Shown: piece after piece, positions 1-5,090 of the stretch
How positions within the stretch are numbered: the stretch's first letter is position 1
Layout of the letters: each line of letters begins with the position of its first letter
NCBI RefSeq assembly: GCF_947254915.1
Contig: NZ_CAMYEZ010000096.1
Span: 1-8,713, forward strand
DNA length: 8,713 nucleotides
Origin: an uncultured Porphyromonas sp.
GTDB taxonomy: Bacteria > Bacteroidota > Bacteroidia > Bacteroidales > Porphyromonadaceae
Reading direction: 5' to 3'
Position numbers and translations under genes: made by a program
Notes under the pieces: model-generated
What the model saw: only the letters and a program-made list of their open reading frames with translations
Database searches by the model: none
Told to the model about the DNA's origin: nothing

Positions 1-141
1 TTCTTCGGAACTTTCATTTCATTCTTCCGAAGTTTCATTTCATTCTTCCGAAGTTCTATTCCGCCCCTCCGTGGAGGATTTTCGTTTCCTCCCTGAGAAT
101 TTTCCATTTCCTCGGGAGGAGAGACGTAGAGGTTAATCTCT
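1..141. repeat. Array of about seven phased short palindromes with T-rich spacers
   Basis: Three 21-bp units at 1-21, 22-42 and 43-63 are near-identical at first (core CTTCCGAAG, then TTTCATTTCATT). The same architecture continues in diverged form. Dyads are CTTCGGAAC (centre about 7), CTTCCGAAG (28), CTTCCGAAG (49), CCTCCGTGGAGG (71.5), CTCCCTGAG (93), CCTCGGGAGG (114.5) and AGAGGTTAATCTCT (134.5). Centres are 20-22.5 bp apart, about two helical turns, and the spacers of the earlier units are T-rich. CCTCCC/GAG at 88-97 can also pair with CTCGGGAGG at 111-119, with one bulged base. The array probably continues left of the window. Porphyromonas genomes are known to carry intergenic tandem-repeat elements with units of about 23 bp (BrickBuilt in P. 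gingivalis); membership of that class is inference. Confidence 0.75.
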
Positions 142-149
142 AATTTGCT

Positions 150-157
150 TACCTTTG
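150..157 (+). promoter_or_regulatory. Bacteroidetes-type -7 promoter element for the PASTA-rluD-ddl operon
   Basis: TACCTTTG matches the Bacteroidetes sigma-ABfr -7 consensus TAnnTTTG at all six fixed positions. It lies 27 bp upstream of the ATG at 185, so transcription would begin near 163 and leave a leader of about 20 nt. No TTTG is present at the expected -33 spacing (around 126-131); that stretch is instead occupied by the dyad AGAGGTTAATCTCT (128-141). The -33 half is therefore weak or replaced. No other promoter-like motif is visible before any gene of the operon. Confidence 0.6.
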
Positions 158-184
158 CATAGTCTCCGCTAATAGATATACCCT

Positions 185-838
185 ATGCGACGTCCTACCC
201 TACTGATTCACATTGGTCTGATGATATTGGCTTCAGTCCTCATCGTCCTCCTAGCACTCCTTTGGATGAACCTATTCACACGCCACGGTTCGTCTGTTGA
301 AATCCCTGACATATATGGTCTGCCAGCGAGCGAGGCGGAGCAACTCCTGGACAAAGCCCATCTGCGCTACGAGGTTGTTGACTCGGTCTATACGACTGAC
401 GTCCCCAAGGGGGCTGTCTACGACTTGACGCCCAAGCCAGGTAGCCGAGTCAAGGCGGGACGTATCATCTTCGTCACGCTCAACGCCTCCTACCCTCGCA
501 ACGGTATCATACCTTCCCTCATTGATGTCTCCGAGCGACAGGCACGTGCTCGTCTTGTTAGCCTAGGCTTCGAAAACATCACTCCGAGCTACGTGGCAGG
601 AGCCTTTGATGACTTGGTTATGGGTGTACAGCTCCCCAATGGTCAAGTATTAGCACCAGGCACTCGTGTACCACTCTTGACACCGCTTATACTACTAGTC
701 TCCGTCTCTACCAGAGACAGTATACCACATGGTGCGCTACAGCCTTACGACTCGATCACGGGATCAGGTGGATATGCGCTCCCCAGTGACTCAACATCAC
801 ACTCCTTAGAACCTAACGATGATGAGTCCTGGATGTAA
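185..838 (+). CDS. Membrane-anchored protein with two PASTA domains
   Basis: The 217-residue protein has a short basic N-terminus (MRRP), one hydrophobic membrane segment at about 7-31 and then an exported region. Residues about 37-102 form a first PASTA repeat (IPDIYGLPASEAEQLL, then VPKGAVYDLTPKPGSRVKAG). Residues about 107-176 form a second (IPSLIDVSERQARARL, then LPNGQVLAPGTRV). The last 40 residues are a Ser/Thr/Pro/Asp-rich tail without a recognisable domain. PASTA domains bind muropeptides or peptidoglycan in kinases and penicillin-binding proteins; no kinase or transpeptidase is present here, so this is a stand-alone PASTA protein with an unproven cell-wall role. It is the first gene of the operon, directly after the -7 element at 150-157. 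The ATG has no clear Shine-Dalgarno sequence, which is usual in this phylum. It overlaps the next gene by 20 bp. Domain call is firm; exact function is not. Confidence 0.92.
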   Translation: MRRPTLLIHIGLMILASVLIVLLALLWMNLFTRHGSSVEIPDIYGLPASEAEQLLDKAHLRYEVVDSVYTTDVPKGAVYDLTPKPGSRVKAGRIIFVTLNASYPRNGIIPSLIDVSERQARARLVSLGFENITPSYVAGAFDDLVMGVQLPNGQVLAPGTRVPLLTPLILLVSVSTRDSIPHGALQPYDSITGSGGYALPSDSTSHSLEPNDDESWM

Positions 839-1946
839 CCCCGACAAGGAGCCACTACCCCTTGACGAGCAGGAGCTAGAGGAGGACCTCATCGCTACCG
901 ACGAGGAGGAGCAGTGGGTCACAGGGACGCACGGCGAGGAGCTGTACGAGCATTATCGAGTGCGGGTAGATCCAGGGCAGACACCGTTGCGCATTGACCG
1001 CTTCTTGGTGGATCGTATGCCACACACTTCGCGCCATCGCATACAGCTAGCAGCCAAGTCTGGACTCATATGGGTGGACGGTGCACCGGTCAAGAGCAAC
1101 TACAAGGTGAAGCCCCTGGAGACCATCACTATGATGCTGGCTCATCCGAAGCAGGACTGGTCTATCACGCCAGAGGATATACCACTTGACATAGTCTATG
1201 AGGATGATCAGCTATTGGTGGTCAATAAGCCCGCAGGTATGGTCGTACACCCGGGTCATGGGAACTACAGTGGCACGCTCGTCCATGCGCTTGCTTACTA
1301 CTTACGTAACGACCCACTCTACGATCCCAACGATGCCTCCGTGGGACTGGTACACCGCATTGACAAGGACACCAGTGGACTCCTCCTCGTGGCGAAGCGC
1401 ACGGAGGCGAAGATACGACTGGCGAGACAATTCTTCCTCAAGACCACAGGACGGCGCTACCAAGCCCTTGTCTGGGGCAAGCTGGACCAGCCACAAGGCA
1501 CGATCGAGGGCAATATAGCTCGTGACCCTCGCGACCGTACCCGTATGACGGTCTACCCACCGACGAGTGAGATAGGCAAGCCAGCTGTGACGCACTACAC
1601 TGAGCTAGAGCGACTAGGCTTCGTGACGCTCATAGCGTGTGAACTGGAGACGGGACGTACGCATCAGATACGTGCTCACATGAAGTCTATCGACCACCCG
1701 CTCTTTGGCGATGAGCGCTATGGCGGAGACCAAATTCTCTGGGGACAGCGCACCAGCTCTTATCAGCAGTTTGTCAATAACTGCCTCAAGATATGCCCTC
1801 GCCAAGCATTGCACGCTGAGACTCTTGCCTTTGACCACCCCACGACGGGAGAGCGGATGCACTTCTCAGCACCACTACCCGACGATATGAGCCAGCTCAT
1901 AGAGAAGTGGAGACGCTATGTGGCACCCCTCGAACTCTCTAACTAA
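819..1946 (+). CDS. rluD: RluD-family 23S rRNA pseudouridine synthase
   Basis: The 375-residue protein isomerises uridine to pseudouridine in large-subunit rRNA; RluD of E. coli modifies the helix 69 loop. An acidic N-terminal extension (about 10-45, many Glu/Asp) precedes an S4 RNA-binding domain at about 55-103 (LRIDRFLVDRMPHTSRHRIQ). The catalytic domain follows: IVYEDDQLLVVNKPAGMVVHP (about 125-145), the signature HRIDKDTSGLLLVAK with catalytic Asp182, and the ETGRTHQIRAHM motif at 277-288. This order and the HRxDKDTSG core fit the RluA/RluD family; RluD rather than RluC is chosen from the S4 domain and Bacteroidales gene order, so the exact target uridine is inferred. Two adjacent ATGs (819 and 822) are possible starts. 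Both lie inside the PASTA gene, which suggests translational coupling. The ddl start lies 28 bp after the stop. Confidence 0.93.
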   Translation: MMSPGCNPDKEPLPLDEQELEEDLIATDEEEQWVTGTHGEELYEHYRVRVDPGQTPLRIDRFLVDRMPHTSRHRIQLAAKSGLIWVDGAPVKSNYKVKPLETITMMLAHPKQDWSITPEDIPLDIVYEDDQLLVVNKPAGMVVHPGHGNYSGTLVHALAYYLRNDPLYDPNDASVGLVHRIDKDTSGLLLVAKRTEAKIRLARQFFLKTTGRRYQALVWGKLDQPQGTIEGNIARDPRDRTRMTVYPPTSEIGKPAVTHYTELERLGFVTLIACELETGRTHQIRAHMKSIDHPLFGDERYGGDQILWGQRTSSYQQFVNNCLKICPRQALHAETLAFDHPTTGERMHFSAPLPDDMSQLIEKWRRYVAPLELSN

Positions 1947-1974
1947 GAATCATTGCAATATCCCATCATACCTT

Positions 1975-2964
1975 ATGGACAGACCCAACATTGCGATCAT
2001 CTGTGGCGGATACTCTGGCGAGGCAGAGGTCTCGCAGCGTAGCGCCCAGACGATCCTCAAGCAGATTGATCAGAGCCTCTTCACTCCTTATCTGGTCACC
2101 ATCACAGCCGATGCGTGGAGTGTGACCGATGCTACAGGTCGTGAGGGGACGATAGATCGTGCATTAGTCGCACACTTTGGCGCAGAGGAGGTAACCTTCG
2201 CAGTAGCTTACATTACCATCCACGGTACCCCTGGAGAGAATGGTCTTCTGCAGGGCTACCTTGATATGCTCGGCATCCCCTACACGACGGGGGGTGTGCT
2301 CTGCGAGGCTTTGACCTTCAATAAAGAGGCGTGCAACGCTTACCTAGCGCATCACGGCGTGCACATCGCTCGCTCGCAGCGGCTCCACAATCAGACGAAG
2401 GAGCTCTCGCCCGAAGAGCAGCAGCAGATTGAGTCCACGCTACGTCTACCGCTCTTTGTCAAGCCTAATACGGGAGGCTCCAGCATCGCCACGACGCGCA
2501 TTGAGCAGTGGGATCAGCTAGTCACGGCGGTGGCGGACGCTTACACGGCTGCACCCGATGTGCTCGTTGAGGAGTGTATCGTGGGCACCGAGGTGACCTG
2601 CGGTTGCGTGATTCTCCCCGATGACGCTTTCGCACTGCCCGTCACGGAGGTGGTGGCGCACGATACATTCTTCGACTATGACGCTAAGTACTATGGCAAG
2701 AGCGACGAGATAACGCCAGCACGCATCTCGCCTGAGCTGACGCAGCGGGTACAGGAGACTTCGCTGACGATCGCCCATCTACTAGACTGCTACGGCTTCG
2801 TACGCATAGACTTCATCATCGAGGCGGACGGCATCCCCACATTGCTAGAGGTCAATACGACTCCTGGCATGACGGAGGCGAGCTTCATTCCTCAGCAGGT
2901 ACGCGCTGCTGGACTACAGCTGAGCGACCTTATCACACGTATCATCAAGAGCAAACTATCATGA
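1975..2964 (+). CDS. ddl: D-alanine--D-alanine ligase
   Basis: This cytoplasmic ATP-grasp ligase joins two D-alanines for the peptidoglycan pentapeptide. From the ATG at 1975 it is 329 residues, within the family range. Visible motifs are the N-terminal GGYSGEAEVS with Glu16 (equivalent to E. coli DdlB Glu15), HGTPGENG at 83-90, LFVKPNTGGSS (about 160-170), FDYDAKYYG with Lys238-Tyr239 matching the DdlB Lys-Tyr pair, and RIDFI...LLEVNTTPGMT with Arg277, Asp279, Glu292 and Asn294 for Mg-ATP. Tyr239, where D-Ala-D-Lac ligases carry Phe, predicts the normal D-Ala-D-Ala product and no built-in vancomycin resistance. The frame is open further upstream to an ATG at 1918, but that start would overlap rluD by 29 bp and add 19 residues unlike the family, whose homology begins directly at MDRPNIAIICGG. 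The stop overlaps the next start as ATGA. Confidence 0.96.
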   Translation: MDRPNIAIICGGYSGEAEVSQRSAQTILKQIDQSLFTPYLVTITADAWSVTDATGREGTIDRALVAHFGAEEVTFAVAYITIHGTPGENGLLQGYLDMLGIPYTTGGVLCEALTFNKEACNAYLAHHGVHIARSQRLHNQTKELSPEEQQQIESTLRLPLFVKPNTGGSSIATTRIEQWDQLVTAVADAYTAAPDVLVEECIVGTEVTCGCVILPDDAFALPVTEVVAHDTFFDYDAKYYGKSDEITPARISPELTQRVQETSLTIAHLLDCYGFVRIDFIIEADGIPTLLEVNTTPGMTEASFIPQQVRAAGLQLSDLITRIIKSKLS

Positions 2965-4133
2965 CTACACACACTGCCCCACAGCCCTACGAGTACGACT
3001 CAATACGTCCCTACCTCGACGAGGAGGTGCCTACCGTCGTTGCACAGCTGGCCAACCAACCTGAGCTACGTCACGTCCTATCGGCACTGCTCTCAGAGGA
3101 GGAGACGACGGCACTGATACAGCAACTGAAAGGTATCCATAGCGTTGACGACTTTAAGCAGCGCATATCCTACCCCCTCGTGGTACAGCTGGCGAAGCGT
3201 ACCACTTTCTCCGTATCGCTCAGCGGTGCCAGTCGACTAGGCGGTGACCTGCCGACGACTTTCATCACAAACCATAGGGACATCATCCTTGACTCGGCCT
3301 TCCTCAACCTAGTCATGCGGGAGCGCAACTACTTGATGCCTCGCATTGCTATCGGTGACAACCTCTTCGGCAGACCGTGGATCGAGGCGGTGGTCAAGCT
3401 CAACGACTCTTTTGTCGTGCGTCGCTCGCTTCCGATCCGTCAGATGCTTCTGGCAGCTCAGGCGCTCTCCGCTTTTATCGATCAGAGCATACAACAGGAC
3501 CACAAGTCGGTCTGGATCGCCCAGCGTGAGGGGCGTGCTAAGGATAATAGCGACAAGACACAGCCGAGCGTCCTCAAGATGATCGCTTCCTCGCAAAGCA
3601 ATGATCCGCTGACTCAGCTGATGCGTGTCAACATCGCCCCCACAACTATTAGCTATGAGTACGATCCTTGCGACATCCTCAAGGCGTGTGAGCTACTTTG
3701 GCGCAAGCATCACCCTGAGGAGCAGTATGTCAAGGGACCCGAGGAGGACTTGATCAATATGAAGACGGGTCTACTCGGCTACAAGGGGCGGGTACACTTT
3801 GCCATCGGTAAGCGACTCAACGAGTTGATCACGCCTGAGCTAGAGGCTGAGCTACGCGCCCTGCCGAAGCAACAGCTCTATCCACGACTGGCTGAGCTCA
3901 TAGACACGGAGCTGCATAGCAACTACCGCTTCTACCCGATCAACTACATCGCCTACGACCTCCTCCACCCGCACAAAGCGCATCCGAAGGAGCTCTACAG
4001 TGAGGCTGACAAAGAAAAAGCGCTCCGCTACATCGAGGAGCAGATAGCTAAAGCACCGACGGATGCTTACAGCGCCGACGAACTGCGCACGCAACTCCTC
4101 CAGATGTACGCCCAGCCGCTCTGCAACGCCTAA
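2961..4133 (+). CDS. PlsC/LPLAT-like glycerolipid acyltransferase
   Basis: The 390-residue protein shows the four ordered acyltransferase motifs of the LPLAT/GPAT superfamily. Motif I is TNHRDIILDSAF with His105, motif II FVVRRSLPIR (151-160), motif III IAQREGRAKD (186-195, core Glu190-Gly191-Arg192), and motif IV VNIAPTTISYEYDP (223-236). Such enzymes transfer a fatty acyl chain to glycerol phosphate, lysophosphatidate or a related lipid at the inner face of the cytoplasmic membrane. Motif I is odd: His105 and Asp111 are separated by five residues instead of the usual four, although Asp107 is also near. An N-terminal helical region (about 1-80) and a long C-terminal region (about 240-390, probably helical) flank the domain, making it longer than PlsC (about 245 residues). 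No membrane segment stands out. It starts inside the ddl stop (ATGA), so it is probably translationally coupled. Superfamily firm; substrate unknown. Confidence 0.85.
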   Translation: MTTHTAPQPYEYDSIRPYLDEEVPTVVAQLANQPELRHVLSALLSEEETTALIQQLKGIHSVDDFKQRISYPLVVQLAKRTTFSVSLSGASRLGGDLPTTFITNHRDIILDSAFLNLVMRERNYLMPRIAIGDNLFGRPWIEAVVKLNDSFVVRRSLPIRQMLLAAQALSAFIDQSIQQDHKSVWIAQREGRAKDNSDKTQPSVLKMIASSQSNDPLTQLMRVNIAPTTISYEYDPCDILKACELLWRKHHPEEQYVKGPEEDLINMKTGLLGYKGRVHFAIGKRLNELITPELEAELRALPKQQLYPRLAELIDTELHSNYRFYPINYIAYDLLHPHKAHPKELYSEADKEKALRYIEEQIAKAPTDAYSADELRTQLLQMYAQPLCNA

Positions 4134-4139
4134 ACAAGA

Positions 4140-4182
4140 AATCGGAGTAATCAAAGGTATCACATCTCTGATTACTCCGATT
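4140..4182. terminator. Hairpin terminator between convergent operons
   Basis: A perfect 14-bp inverted repeat (AATCGGAGTAATCA at 4140-4153, its complement at 4169-4182) encloses a 15-nt loop. It sits 6 bp after the acyltransferase stop and 25 bp beyond the trmD stop, between convergent genes. On the minus strand the stem is followed by TCTTGTTT, a moderately U-rich tail, so intrinsic termination looks better for trmD. On the plus strand the stem is followed by ATGCAAAG, with no U-run, so for the left operon it may act more as a 3'-end stabiliser or a weak terminator. Confidence 0.7.
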
Positions 4183-4207
4183 ATGCAAAGACTTCTGACT
4201 TTCTAAT

Positions 4208-4885
4208 CTACTCCTCCAGCAGGTCTGGACGGAGCGCTTGCGTACGGGCGACTGCCTGCTCGTGCTCCCACTGCGCTATGCGCGCTTCGTGCCCACTCAG
4301 CAGGATCTCTGGCACGCGCCACCCTTTGTACTCGGCAGGGCGGGTGTACATAGGAGGAGTGAGCAAGCCATCCTGAAAGGAGTCGCTCAGCGCACTATCC
4401 GCATCGCCTAGGACGCCTGGTATGAGCCGTATGGTCGCATCGGCAATGATCGCTGCCGCCAGCTCGCCACCTGTCAGGACGTAGTCGCCGATGGAGATCT
4501 CACGAGTGATGAGATGCTCACGGATACGATGGTCGATACCCTTGTAGTGACCGCAGAGGATGATAATGTTCTCCATAAGGCTTAGCTCATTGGCGACCGC
4601 CTGCGTGAGCACTGGCGCATCGGGCGCCGTGAAGATAACCTCGTCATAAGGGCGCTGGCTACGCAACTCGGTGATGATGCGGTCAATCGGTTCAATGGAC
4701 ATGAGCATCCCCGCAGCGCCACCGTAGGGGTAGTCGTCGATGCGTCCCCAGCGATTGGTTGCGTAGTCGCGTAACTGATGAATATGTACCTCGGCAAAGC
4801 CCTCTCGCTGTGCCCGCCCCACGATAGAGGTCGAGACAAAGGGCTCGATCATCTCAGGCAGTACGGTGATAATGTCTATGCGCAT
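4208..4885 (-). CDS. trmD: tRNA (guanine-37-N1)-methyltransferase TrmD
   Basis: The 225-residue SPOUT-class enzyme uses S-adenosylmethionine to make m1G37 next to the anticodon, preventing +1 frameshifts. It starts [12 protein letters not shown], the family's normal N-terminus, so the ATG at 4885 is well supported. Knot motifs are [12 protein letters not shown] (110-121), [16 protein letters not shown] (129-144), IRLIPGVLG with Arg153 (152-160) and SDSFQDG with Asp168, matching catalytic Asp169 of E. coli TrmD. The C-terminal [15 protein letters not shown] motif is intact. One oddity: the loop usually GGGxGM reads GGAAGM (55-60). The gene stands apart from the rpsP-rimM-rplS genes it accompanies in many bacteria. 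Upstream lies the REPIN-like element and then the 3' end of dpp7. No clear TAnnTTTG promoter is visible in that gap, so its promoter or read-through from dpp7 is unresolved. Confidence 0.97.
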   Translation of the reverse strand: MRIDIITVLPEMIEPFVSTSIVGRAQREGFAEVHIHQLRDYATNRWGRIDDYPYGGAAGMLMSIEPIDRIITELRSQRPYDEVIFTAPDAPVLTQAVANELSLMENIIILCGHYKGIDHRIREHLITREISIGDYVLTGGELAAAIIADATIRLIPGVLGDADSALSDSFQDGLLTPPMYTRPAEYKGWRVPEILLSGHEARIAQWEHEQAVARTQALRPDLLEE

Positions 4886-4920
4886 ATGAGCGTGTGGTCG
4901 AAATAGTAGTCAAAGCGGGA

Positions 4921-5059
4921 CGTGTAACGGTTGTAGGGACGCACGATCTGTGCGTCCGTTCCCGTTAAAACCATGTCGCTGAAACATTTGACGGAATGGT
5001 CTTCGTAACTTTTGATACAACGGACGCACAGATCGTGCGTCCCTACAGCGGGTTACACG
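4921..5059. repeat. REPIN-like pair of inverted palindromic (REP) sequences
   Basis: Two 29-bp arms, 4932-4960 and 5019-5047, are perfect reverse complements separated by 58 bp. Each arm is itself a hairpin: GGACGCAC, a 5-nt loop (GATCT or AGATC), then GTGCGTCC. Each begins, reading inward from the outside, with GTAG (plus strand 4933-4936; minus strand 5046-5043). An outer pair, CGTGTAAC at 4921-4928 and GTTACACG at 5052-5059, extends the symmetry after a short mismatch. A GTAG head followed by a palindrome, in inverted pairs, is the known layout of REP/REPIN elements mobilised by RAYT (REP-associated tyrosine) transposases. No transposase gene is in this window. CGTGCGTC at 5062-5069 may be a remnant of a further copy. 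The element lies between dpp7 and trmD, where the RNA hairpins could act as a terminator or protect the dpp7 transcript. Confidence 0.75.
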
Positions 5060-5090
5060 ACCGTGCGTCACCATTGCGTTGTTTCCTCGC

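Noticed and set aside
1..63. Three 21-bp direct repeats as a CRISPR array
   Set aside because: The units abut with no unique spacers, are short and diverge quickly; the T-rich parts are themselves repeated. No cas gene is present.
141..148. TAATTTGC as an alternative -7 element
   Set aside because: The spacing between TA and TTTG is wrong for TAnnTTTG; the full match at 150-157 is better.
2680..2710. D-Ala-D-Lac (vancomycin resistance type) ligase
   Set aside because: The key position is Tyr239 in AKY, the D-Ala-D-Ala form, rather than Phe.
4921..5059. Complete insertion sequence with terminal inverted repeats
   Set aside because: Only 58 bp lie between the arms, with no transposase frame. 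The arms are self-palindromic with GTAG heads, which fits REP pairs better than IS ends.
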